64,000 nucleotides of DNA from Kappaphycus alvarezii (taxonomy: Eukaryota; Rhodophyta; Florideophyceae; Gigartinales; Solieriaceae): assembly GCA_002205965.3 (NCBI GenBank), contig NADL03000107.1, positions 124,001-188,000 on the forward strand, written 5' to 3'. A model generated the notes under the pieces. It was not told the origin of the DNA. It saw nothing but the letters and a program-made list of their open reading frames with translations, and made no database searches. A program made the translations under genes and the position numbers. Position 1 is the stretch's first letter. Every line of letters begins with the position of its first letter. Below are positions 53,927 to 64,000 of this stretch, piece by piece.

Positions 53927-55480
53927 AATTTCACAGCCTCATTATACGTTTCTTTGTCACTGTGTCGAAGACGTACCGTTTCGTAAAACGAGATGATACA
54001 GTTGCCTCACCAAGTCGCTCCGTTTCTTTCTCCACTAATGTTTGCGGTATGGATTTCAGAGGCCGGAACCGCGACGGGAAAGATGGTCGAAGGGAAATAA
54101 TCCTGTCTTGCGAAACGATGTACGAATGTCAGAAATGGTGATGTTCAGAAAGCATACACACCACAGGCAAGATTAACGCCAACTTGTCGAAGGTCAATAT
54201 TTGACCTCTTCTGCAGTTCGTCACGAAAACGTTTCAATGACTTTTGAACCGCGGTTAACATTCTGGTCGCATGGTTATAGAAATGGGAGGTGTTAGCGGG
54301 CTAACGACAGCTTCACAATTATTTTTTGACATTGCTCAATACACTCGGTTCCGTTTCTCGAACTGTGACCGTCAATGACAAAACGTAGGCCATGTCTTCT
54401 GGAACGAACTTACGAACCTCGTTGTTTATATGGGTCATAAGCGCTGGAAGCACTGACATTTCCATAGATCCATTCTCCGTCATCTTGATAACTGCGTCCT
54501 CCGAAACCATCCATCTCTAAAGTACTCGTCACAAATAGAACTGCTCGCTCTTTCCTTTACTTGTGTCCACAAACGCTTCAACCCAGTCAGTCATTACTTT
54601 TTGACCGGCAACAATGAAAAATGGAGCCGTCTTTCTACCTGATGCTGAAACAGCAACATCTGCTGTTATATGCTTATTGGGCCGCTGACGATGATGTTGA
54701 CTTATATGGCCCGTGATGTCCAGAGGAGGAGCAATATGCCTTCTTGAAAGTTGAATCTGTAGCATCTACAGCTGTCTCATCCATGTTCCAAACACGGTCA
54801 GGGTGCCTAAAAACCAGGATGTTTATCCTCTATGCTCTGAAGAACCGTGAAGAAGGACTGCACATGCTCTCTATTCTCTGCTCGCAGTTTTGCAGATTCC
54901 TTGTTTTCCACTTTCCTGTAAGTTATTTCACGATGCTGTGATCGAAAAGACGAACAGCCTCATCGCTAGGAATACCACTAGCCCAGCCTTTCCGTCCATC
55001 GCCTGCAATTCCTTGCCATAATGCGTTTAAATCTTCGTTAGTCATCGCAAACCCTCTTGATGTGCAAAACGTATACGTGTTACAATCAATCCCTCTTCCT
55101 CCCGTGAGTACAGTACGTTTCCCAATCGACTGCATTGCACCAAACGTTCAATGTTGACCTGATCATTCCTGCGACATAAACTCTTTCAATTCTCCAACAG
55201 TGGATTTCGGAACACAGTAGCAGCTGATATTTTTCGCAGCGTCAATTGAGTTTCCTAAGCAGTTCAACTGCCATGCGGCGCACTTCGCTACGTTTAGTTA
55301 GTATGTCGTTGGTTCTTTTTCGGTTGTTTGCTAGACGTCGCTTGACGGAGCATTTTGTCGAAAGTGACAAGAATTAAACGAATTTTATTGCCGCCATCAG
55401 TCCTGGCGTTGTTTATTCTGGTTTTGTCTCCTGTTTCGGTGTGTTTTGGCGCCATCCGACGCATCAAACCGGTATTGTAC
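53600..55480 (-). pseudogene. pogo-like transposase (DDE_1 type)
   Basis: Minus strand, in order: start region (MRRMAPKHTETGDKTRINNA), ALWQGIAGDGRKGWASGIPS, RVWNMDETAVDATDS (first catalytic Asp, near 54.78 kb), VAVSASGRKTAPFFIVAGQK, WMVSEDAVIKMTENG, FVIDGHSSRNGTEC (second Asp, near 54.37 kb). This is the CENP-B/pogo transposase layout. Several frame changes (near 54930, 54700, 54380 and 53930-54300) and stops interrupt it, so it is inactive as read. The N-terminal CENP-B-type DNA-binding domain is only partly recognisable. Confidence 0.75.
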
Positions 55481-55643
55481 AACCACCAGTTGTGAGTATA
55501 CGATTTTCGCTATACTAATGGCTACTCAGCAGGAACCCATTGGGCATCATACGATGGTCTTAACGGCCATTGAAGAAGGAAGAAACTTAGTCAGTTTGTC
55601 CGAAAAAAGACCCATGTCCAAAAATTAGCCTTTCTGGAAGGTA

Positions 55644-55830
55644 CTGCCGGCAGTACACTCCCCGAAGTATTATTAGGACCGACACAATTTCATACTGTAG
55701 CTCCAAGTAGCGTACAGTACAGTATATACAGAAAAGCCCTCCTCGCATGCATAAAGAAGTGCATGCATAGTAATATGATATTCAATTAAATTAAATTGTC
55801 CTGTACAACGGGAGTAAAGGACGAAAATCA
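55644..55830. other. Short spacer
   Basis: AT-rich with CTGTACAG-type palindromes and a GCATGC-rich stretch near 55746-55768. No gene. Confidence 0.4.
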
Positions 55831-57026
55831 ATTAGGACCGTGATTTCGGACGAACTAAAATAGGACAAGAAAAAAACATGCGTGTTTTATTTAAATCCTT
55901 TCAGTAATGAGTTCAATTCCCTTTTTTCAAGTACTCTTATGCAGCGACGCGGCATAGACTGAAAAATATTTTTTAAAGTGCGCTGGTTAATTCTTGACCA
56001 TGCGTCATTAATACACTTTCCAAATCCTCCAAGGTATGAAACTGGCGGTTATTTTTGTAGACGCCCTCGCGAGAATACCTAGACGTTCTCAATGGGGTTT
56101 AAATGGGGCGATTTTGCTGGCCAGGTAGTGTGTAAACATCATTACTGTCCAACCAGGATCTCGTGTTATCACTTTTATGAGTAGCGACGTTGTCGTGCTG
56201 AAGATAAAGGTGTCTCCTACTTCACTCTCTGCAAATGGCAGTAAAGCAGCGTCCAAAACATCACATTACGCTTTGAATCCTTTTTTCAAATATAATTGTA
56301 ATCTGCGAGACACTCTTGTATGAAATAGCCCCCCAAACATTTCTGATTTCCCCCCTTGTTGTCGACTATAGAATACCTTGGTTCCTTCCTCAAATATGCT
56401 AATAGTAGGCAAATCATCTGGCCGTCCAGATTAACTTCTTCTCATCTGTAAATATTCACATCCTTCCAATCAGAGAGAGACCAAGTGACGTGATTCTTTG
56501 CCCATTCAACACGTGCTTTTTATGATCAACCGTCATCGCGGGGACAGGTTTCTTTTTTCTTGTAGATCATATGACACTTCCCGATAGTATCTGCTGTACC
56601 TCGTACTGAAATTGACAGATCCAGATTTGTTTTCAGTTCGCGAGCAGTGTAATTACCTTGAAGCATGCCCAAAAAGACCCGCAGTTGCGTACTTGATGAT
56701 TTTTTTCGAGGGCTTCTTTTTTTTCTTTTTCGGCATTGTTTGAGACATAAAGTTATGCATGCCGTTTGGAGGCTTGATGATCTCAGCAATTTTCCTCTCG
56801 GGTGTCATTTGATGAATAAAGCGAGAATCGCTCCTTTTGTTGTTCTGTCAATGGTTTTCCTCAGCCCATTGTGGGCTGTCTTTGCTGATTTTTTTGGTTA
56901 TATTTTGCTCCCTAAGGTATTAGGAAAAAGCAAGTCTTTTTATATTGAATGGTAATGTGGTCTGGGCGCTGAAGTTGATTTTCAGAGTTGTTCTAAAAAT
57001 GTTCGTCGAAATAGTAACAGGACCAA
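55831..57026 (-). mobile_element. Tc1-like DNA transposon relic
   Basis: The ends carry diverged inverted repeats: GGACCGTGATTTCGGACGAA on the left (55834-55853) and GGTCCTGTTACTATTTCGAC read inward from the right end. The minus strand holds a decayed transposase: HTH-region text (NYTARELKTNLDLSISVRGT, 56.6 kb), LQHDNVATHKSDNTRSWLDS (second catalytic Asp region, about 56.16 kb), WPAKSPHLNPIENV (Tc1 signature, 56.07-56.12 kb) and a C-terminus ending FQSMPRRCIRVLEKKGIELI. At least four frame changes or stops are present. Confidence 0.75.
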
Positions 57027-59984
57027 GAAAAGGGGGTTATCATGTAGCATAGATGCAAGACAAGTGTTTTAATTTAGGTGTTCTTCTAGTTTCTACTGGC
57101 AGCTCAATTGTTCACGAATAACATCCTCGCCCAGTAGCGTTCCGTTTCGCACTGGGGCCCACATTCACGGCTGGTCTAACATTATTTCGGGAGTGTACTG
57201 GCACCCACACTGTGGGTTGCAACCTATGATAACCAAATAGAACCTTTCAAAAACAGAGGAGTGCCAATCTACAAGAATTCTTAACGCACCCGCCGAGTCG
57301 TTCGTAAATTCGTTCATTGACAATGCTATCAGGTCGTAACATTATTCACAGAAATTTGAAGAATTTGATATTGAAATTTACCATCGAAATATTGCAAAAT
57401 AATGCACTATTTCTATTGCTTATGCAACCAAGTCGAAAGCTTGTCAACCTGGTTACGTGAGCAGAATGATTCTGTTTTATTTGCCACATTTGACGCGCCT
57501 TGTTAGCATCCTTATCTCGAGCAACAAAATACCACTCTCGGTCTCAATCATAGGCTACCCCTGCTGTCGTTTCTGGCTGTTTTGTCCCCTATCTGAAAAA
57601 TTCTGAACTCAACCATCGTTTGTGTTTAAATTACAGTCTCTCTTCTCCCACCACCGTGTGTGAACTTGCCTTCTTTAATGATTTTCTTGGTAGCCATGTA
57701 ATCTTATATATTGACAAGTCCTGTCGAGACTGGATAATTATATATTATTGGTGTTACGCACTTATGATAGCATGGAATCCCCTTAATTGACAAGCAAAAC
57801 CGCTTGGATAGAAACCAAATCATTTCTTTCATACTCAATCATCTGTTACTTTTGTGTCGTTATCGCGTCATTGTCGAATGTAAACTCAATACTATTACTT
57901 ATGCAGAAGCGATTAACATGAAATTGTTCAGAGGGCCATCCTTTCAGTTCCCTCATGCCAAGCAATAGATCTGGACCTTTTAGTGTGTGGACGGAGACGT
58001 CTGATCATGACATCCCTCTCATCATCGCATGTGCAAGTCCTCGGACACTTTCCAAAAAACATAATCCGTATTCTCCACTTTATGCTGTTTCAATACCATC
58101 CCGCCTGCCCTGACCCACCGAAGACAGCAGCATATCAGCGAAAGCGTTCTCTTTTGCTACGATTGAACGAAGAATTCATTCGTACTGTCTTTGTCTCCGA
58201 AAAGGTCGCTATCAATTGGGAACCTTCTGGAATATCCTCCAGCGTTTGTAGAAGTGATGGATTTTCTTCAGAATGCGGTTCGATGGCTCTCAGACTATTG
58301 CGAATGAGCATTTTGAAATGTGAAAGGCCATTCCAATAAAGTTCTTGATGAATACGGCAATGTCTCTTGGACAGCGCAAAGGACGACGGTTTCTCTGGTT
58401 ACCTTTATCATCGGAAGAACTTGGAACGCTGATAAAATCAAATGGGAGGTGTCACAGTGGTAATTTCCGCTCCGAGTGGAGTTGGTGATGCTTTACATGG
58501 GGTAACGGCGCCGAGTTATTGATTGTAATCTTTTGAAAATCGTACCATTCCGATTCCCATAAACAAGTGCTGGATTCCCTCATTACTTCATACCTCCGTG
58601 ACCGTGGAGAATTATGAGATAGTTGTGGTATTTTCGGCATATGGTGAACTCAAGGATGACCATTTCCTTGCACCCAACTGTAAACAGTTGAAAATTTAAA
58701 ATTAATTCATAAACGGTATTCTTAAATTTAAACATTAAATCAGGCAGATTTCTGGAATTGTAAGACCCGATTTTTTTTAATTTCAATATTCTTCCAAGTT
58801 TGTCATATTTTCATTTACAGGAGTTGGAGAGTGGGATTCCAGATTTCTTTGGCGTTCAAATGTCGGTAGTTCTCAATTTATGGGTGGCACTTCCAAACTC
58901 TAGATGGCACAATATCGACATGCCCAGTTAGTGAGCATCTCAGAACCCGCAAGGTTGGATCTGTTCCGCACCGTCTCAACAAATGCCACCGATGACTTCT
59001 TGAACTGCTCTCTTCTCAGGGCGCATTCAGGGAGATCGCCCTTACCTCCTTATCGTACCACCAAGCACGGTACACTCCTATTCTGCAGAATCCACAATTG
59101 ATGAGGGATATAAAGATATTATCAATGCTGGCGCATCTCAGCCCCACCACAGTTGGACTCTAATAGGCCCATTCTGTCGCCGCTACCCTCTCCATGACAC
59201 TAAATCTTCATTACTAGTGGCATTTGGATTGTGCGATTGTGCACCAGCACGATTCCTGCGAAAATGACAGTTTGTTTGCGGTTCGATAAAATTCGATTTG
59301 CATTACGGTGAATTTGTATGTGTGCGCGTATTTGGAACGAGAACTGAATGCGTACGGTCAACGCTAACCGCGAATATTAATTTTATCAATGTGTTTCGTC
59401 ATTTTACATCTTGATCGCTCGCAAACGGGAATGGTTTCTACAAGTTTGCAAACGATTCCGAAAACATTGCCCGGGTATAGTATTGGGATTATCCGAATTT
59501 GCTAACTTCCGGAAAGTTAAGTATAATTGCGGCACTAACCATGTGTTGGTAATGTTTGCTCCCTTTGTTCATGGCAATGTGGCTGAGGCTCTCAAGTTCC
59601 GCGTCAAACAAGTGCAAGCATTTATGTAAGTGTGGATCTACCATTCTCATGTGCGTGTCCATGAAAACCTTTGTCTTTGTGCTTGTCTCCGTGGTCGTGT
59701 TACTAGGTCGAGGCTGCTGTTCTGGGTTGGTTTGAATGTGCGGTTTTCCGTTTTTGTTGCTTTTATTTTTCGAAATAATGTCGTAAGGTGAGGGGTATGC
59801 CCACAGATATCTCCCTAGTGGTGTTACTGGTTCAGAAAGTTTATTTGGTAGCTCGTTTGTGACTGCGTTTTGGAGAGTTCATTTTTTGATGCGTTCTTAG
59901 TACAGGCTTACACACACGGTTTGTACAACATGTGGACCGGAAGGGTCATCTTCGACAAGTATGTCACCCAGTAATGCAGCAGTA
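57027..59984. other. Gene-poor stretch
   Basis: Several plus-strand ORFs of 60-118 codons (57983-58339; 58904-59101; 59411-59629) have no family I can name. The last, MIARKREWFLQVCKRFRKHC and beyond, has a balanced composition but stands alone. No repeats or RNA genes are recognised. Confidence 0.35.
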
Positions 59985-60840
59985 TTCCAGGATACCTGGG
60001 AGACCTGGGCTCCCCTGATCATCTAAATTACCAAGATTCCTGCCAAAATGGCCAGGATTACTGGGCCTTCATCGGATCACGGCAATATTATCGATATTTT
60101 TGTTCGAGATCTCCCAGGTTTCCTGGGTAACAACCAGGATTTCCAGGCTTAGTCAATAAGCACCATGAATTGCAGACCAGAATTCCTGGTGGTACCTGTA
60201 GAATTACTGGACCAATATACAAGAATTCTGAGAGTTATATCTGAAATTACAGGGACACTCCAGGAACCCTGGGAGCATTTGTACCAAAGCCTGAGTGGAA
60301 TCTCAGGTTTCTCTGGCATACTACCGGGATTCCTGGGAATTCTGTGATTTATTCTTGGTCTCCGGCCAGAACTGGTGAGTGGAAACCAATGCGTCCTGGT
60401 ACTTTTTCCTGGACTTCTGGACTCAAATCCAGGATTCCTGGGGCGGTATAAGTGTAAATCCAGAGAAATCCCAGGAGTCATGGTATTTTCTATCCAGGAG
60501 CCAGGTTGAGTCCTAAGATACTCGGTATGCTCCCAAGATTCCTGGAGGAATACTGGGATTCCTTCGAAATTCCTGAGATTTCTTTTTGCTTTACATTAGA
60601 AATATGTGTAATTAGCCTGGTATACGTTCATAAATCTCCAGGGAACTAGCCTGGGATTCTCGGATCTTGGGCCTCTTGCCCAAGATACCTGGCAGTAAAT
60701 CTTGGGGACCAGAAACAGGAATTTTCGAGGAATCCTAGTCCAGGATTGGCCCCAGCCGAAAGCAGGAGTCCTGGGGTAAAACTATCCTGGAACCTGGGAA
60801 ATTTCCCAGGATTCCTGGGTGTTCCCTAGACTTGGACAAC
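59985..60840. repeat. Cluster of CCAGGATTCCTGG-like palindromes
   Basis: Over about 850 bp, variants of CCAGGATTCCTGGG occur again and again, in whole or as half-sites (CCAGGA, TCCTGG). Clear instances lie at 59983-60000, 60109-60126, 60141-60150, 60260-60272, 60330-60340, 60431-60443, 60650-60656, 60741-60747 and 60806-60822. Spacing is irregular and the intervals are unalike, so this is not a simple tandem array. It carries no gene. Confidence 0.7.
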
Positions 60841-62070
60841 TACCGATGCAGCAATAAATTTGTTTGAGGCTAGGGAAGACCCAATTCTTATATAAGACTG
60901 CGCCGGGAAGTATGATATGCGATTCTTCGAGGCATCCATCAAGATTTGTTGCGGCGAGGAGAACCCAGACGATTATTTAAAAATCGTCGATGTGCGCAGT
61001 CCAGTTCCATTGAGTGGTCAAGAGGGCCCGCCTCGTAATATAACGATTCCACACAAACAGTCGGATCCTATGAAGAAGAAATGCCACAGTAGTCGTTCAA
61101 GGGCCTCTGGGGGTGGTAAAAGCACAAGAGCAGATCTAGGTTGAACTGGAGTTGAAAATTTGGTTGAGACTGGCTGGGTTAAGCCGGCCGCTCCAAACCA
61201 GGGTTCATACAGAATTAGAGACGGCTATATACTACGGGAAAATGTACTCTAACAGTACCGAATACAACGGTTTAATAGTAAAATGCCCTGAAGGTATCGT
61301 AAGTAGCGCTTTCGGAATTGTAGTCGTCACGAGTGCCATACTCTGACAAAGTCCAGGACGTACATTGGTCCAGATGGCAAGTGACCGCAAGGCAAATTTT
61401 GATGCGGAAAGCAGTGATGAAATATCCAATGCGCAACTCGCCCGTGGTATTCTAAGTGTACCATTGGGATCAAATGCTGAGTTTAGAACTGCAAGGAAAA
61501 GTGTGATGACAGAAAATTGCCTAGTAGCCCTGTTTGCAAGGTTATTGGTGGTTTGAATCTCAATATACTAGACACAGTAAATTCGTGTAAAGCTGTAAGG
61601 CCTTTGAAATACCAAGTCACAAAGGAAAGGGAACCTTTGGAATTCAACAGACTGGGTATCTTCTTCCTCTGCGGATAAGAGTTCAGGGCAGGTTATTCCG
61701 GTCGTTGACCGTTTCCATTGATGGAAAACATCTTCTTCTGCTTTCGCGAAGCACTTAATATTGCAGCAAGAGTTTCCTAGAGTTTACATAAATATGAAGA
61801 TGAATTCGAATTGTACTCAGATGATAAAGAGATGACAGAAATAACAGACGACAACACATGGGACAACATAAAACAACTATTGGCTGTCGTCTATAGGACT
61901 GCTTAAGGAATTAATTCTGTTGCGAAAACGGGCGCAGAAAGTAAGGCACCAGGCGCCTTGCATGGATTGCTCGTCGAGAATGCCTACCCCGTAAAAAGTT
62001 AGCCAGAACCCGGGTGAGCTGCTTTCCAAATGAAACACGATCCTAAGAAATGGGGCTTGAAAGCCGGCAC
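60841..62070. other. No recognised gene
   Basis: The plus-strand ORF 60917-61144 (MRFFEASIKICCGEENPDDY and a basic C-terminus) and the ORFs at 61152-61346 and 61365-61556 could be parts of one broken gene, but I do not recognise them. The right edge merges into the 3' end of gypsy-4. Confidence 0.3.
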
Positions 62071-64000
62071 TTAGAAGTGGACGTTAGGGGCCTTTCTGTG
62101 TGCGACCGAAACCCAATATACTGTATTCAAATCTCGGATTTGTACTGACTCAATTTCTACCAAAGCCGCTGCATCTGCGTATCGACCTTTGTCGCGCGAA
62201 GCGCTAAGATAGCCAGCATCTCTACCCGGTGATGCTCTTCTGAAAGTTTTTGTATCAATGAAGCGGGTGTCCAACGGATCCATGCGCGGTATCACTCCGA
62301 ACATGAGTTCGAACGGGGAGCACCTGTTCCAAGTAGTAGGCGGCGGTAGCCATAAAGAACTTTAGGAGCCTTTCTTCCCATTCGGATCCTTGTCCGATCA
62401 CCACCTCTTTACTGAGTTCTCGATAGTGCCCAACATCCTTTCGGCGCGACCGTTTGACATCAGGTCATAGGCAAGGACGGTGCTTCACTCAATCCCATTA
62501 TTCTTCATAGAGTCGACGATGTATCGGTGGTAAAACATTCAGCATTGTCAGATACAACGGTACTCGGGACCAAAAAGGCAAATGATCTCCTTTTCCATAA
62601 ATGCGGTCACGACTTCTGCTAATGTGGTCTACATTGCGGTGGCAATTGGCCAATCAGTAAGATGCTCGAAGGCGATAAGATGGAATTTGTTTCCCACCTT
62701 GTGAAGGGTTCAGCGAAGTCTATAGAGTAGGTATAGAAGTTATTCGTGAGCGGAATGCTCAGAGTAGTTCGATAGAGATCAAAGGCTTGGCCTTTTGACA
62801 TAACTCCCAGTTTTTCAAGTAGTTTTGAACGTCCTGATGGACTTGAGGCCACCCATATCGGTCGATAACGATTTTTTCTCTTCCTATCCTAGTGTCCCAC
62901 TTCATTGTGGAATAAATTCAGAATCCCGGGCCTATTCTTGATTTTTCGGGATCTCGCGGAGGGCACTCTTCTTACGCTTCAGTAGTATTCCTTCCCATGC
63001 TGTGAAGTATTTCGCGTCGTGTCTTATCGAGCGGCGCATGGATATATCTTGTTTTTGAATATTTTACCATTCGACGTAGCGAACAACACCAACCAATACA
63101 GTTCCATAGCGGGAGTCTCAGTAGAGCTCACAGAGTCCACTGCACCAACAAGGCCTCCTTCGCTGACATTTTGGGAGCCTCGGAGACCTTCATGCACTAC
63201 GTATGAAAGATAGTCGGCGGCTTTATTCCTTGTGCATGGACGATATTCTAACTCAACACGTACTCAGCTAGAAAATCTAGCACTATTTCCAATCTTCTAG
63301 AAGTCGCTCTTCTTAAAGACTTATTGAAAGGCTGATGATCAGTTGCGGATTTGAATGCCTCCGTTGAAAGCGAGTACACTCTGAACTTCCCAAGTGCGAA
63401 GATGACTGCAAGAGCTTCCCTTTCACTCGCGGAATAGTTCCGCTCGGCGGAGTTCATACTGCGACTTGCATATTGTACGGGGTGCATCGTTCCGTCTTCT
63501 TCCTTCTGAGCAATTAATGCTCCCACGGCGACACTAGAGGCATTAGTTTCCAATATGAAAGATGTGTTTAAGTCGGGGAAAGCCAGAACCGGCGGGGATG
63601 TGAGTTTCCATGTACCACCTCGAATGCTTTCTTAATTTCTCCTGTCCAGTTGAAATTCTTATTGCCGGAAGTTGCGACATGAGAAGCGGCAGATGTAACC
63701 GCGAAATTATTTATTAACCAGCAGATGTGACCCCGAAATTCTTGATAAAGCGGCGATAATAACCGGATAAGCCGAGGAAACGCCGCAGCGCAATCGTGTT
63801 TATTCGTACTGATGCCTCCATAATGGCACTGAATTTCTCTTTTTCGAAGTGAAATCATTATTTATCAACAAAATGGCCGAAAAGCTCGATAATGGGCTTC
63901 GAAAAAGCACAATTCGTGATTTTAAATTGATTAGGACCTTTCCAATAGCTTCGAAGACGATGAAAAGGTGTATAACATACTCCTAGATCGTGTTGGAGAA
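62071..64000 (-). mobile_element. Ty3/gypsy element gypsy-4, partial (cut by window end)
   Basis: On the minus strand RNase H is clear at 63.25-63.56 kb (METNASSVAVGALIAQKEED, MHPVQYASRSMNSAERNYSA, SEREALAVIFALGKFRVY). Reverse transcriptase end text lies at 63.57-63.86 kb. Integrase remnants lie at 62.4-62.85 kb (FYTYSIDFAEPFTRWETN), with an integrase C-terminal piece at 62.07-62.33 kb. The upstream part (gag, protease and most of the polymerase) lies beyond the window and the 3' LTR was not found. Many breaks; clearly old. Confidence 0.75.

Larger units (their letters stand above)
52981..55641 (-). mobile_element. pogo-type DNA transposon with clean termini
   Basis: The terminal inverted repeats start CCTTCCAGAAAGGCTAATTT at both ends and extend over about 27 bp with one mismatch. 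The TA at 52979-52980 and 55642-55643 is the target duplication expected for the Tc1/mariner/pogo group. The 2.66-kb length fits a pogo element with a single transposase gene. The coding region is on the minus strand. Confidence 0.92.

Noticed and set aside
57983-58872. A second Tc1-like transposase on the plus strand
   Set aside because: A few strings loosely recall the family but no signature motif or terminal repeat is visible.

Overview
The window is transposon-dense eukaryotic DNA, most likely from an alga, an oomycete-like protist or another microbial eukaryote. There are no ribosome binding sites or operons. Nearly all protein similarity belongs to LTR retrotransposons (Ty3/gypsy and Ty1/copia), C-terminal tails of LINE-type reverse transcriptases, and DNA transposons (PIF/Harbinger, pogo, Tc1). 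The mix of DDE_Tnp_4 transposases, SANT/NAM-type accessory ORFs and GDH..C LINE tails recalls oomycete and red-algal genomes, but this is recognition from memory and the species cannot be fixed here. Only two loci look like host genes, and both are interrupted: a secreted Cys-containing protein (5.57-6.11 kb) and a SAM-dependent methyltransferase (23.36-24.36 kb, minus).

Layout. 0-9 kb: AT-rich gene-empty DNA, a diverged relic of an acidic ORF (2.3-2.8 kb), LINE tails of two families (called A and B here) in both orientations. 9.09-14.08 kb: two oppositely oriented solo LTRs (9090-10507 and 12578-14076), each with its own 5-bp target duplication and each carrying an acidic ORF with its own TATA-like box; LINE-A relics lie between them. 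14.35-20.17 kb: old Ty3/gypsy element (gypsy-3). 20.7-23.1 kb: DDE_Tnp_4 N-terminal fragment, LINE-B relic and a 426-bp MITE with doubled palindromic ends. 24.67-35.48 kb: Ty3/gypsy element (gypsy-2) bounded by CTAGT duplications, with a 3.0-kb PIF/Harbinger element (24742-27743) inside its left LTR. 36.3-38.4 kb: DDE_Tnp_4 transposase plus a SANT/Myb-like ORF. 40.14-43.70 kb: small copia relic with 106-bp LTRs. 43.81-51.27 kb: young Ty3/gypsy element (gypsy-1) with almost identical 720/717-bp LTRs and a 3' ORF holding a tandemly duplicated unknown domain. 51.3-52.6 kb: LINE tails. 52.98-55.64 kb: pogo-type transposon with clean TIRs and TA duplication. 55.83-57.03 kb: Tc1-type relic. 57-62 kb: gene-poor DNA with an 850-bp cluster of a CCAGGATTCCTGG-like motif. 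62.1 kb to the end: part of a fourth gypsy element.

The strongest unexplained signal is the LTR family at 9.09-14.08 kb. Its promoter-proximal half is almost identical to the gypsy-1 LTR, while its U3 half instead encodes a highly acidic protein with a SUMO-interaction-like motif and a conserved C-terminal block. Target duplications on both copies show that the ORF lies inside the LTR. Insertion order can be read in several places: Harbinger in gypsy-2 LTR, solo LTR in LINE-A, MITE in LINE-B.
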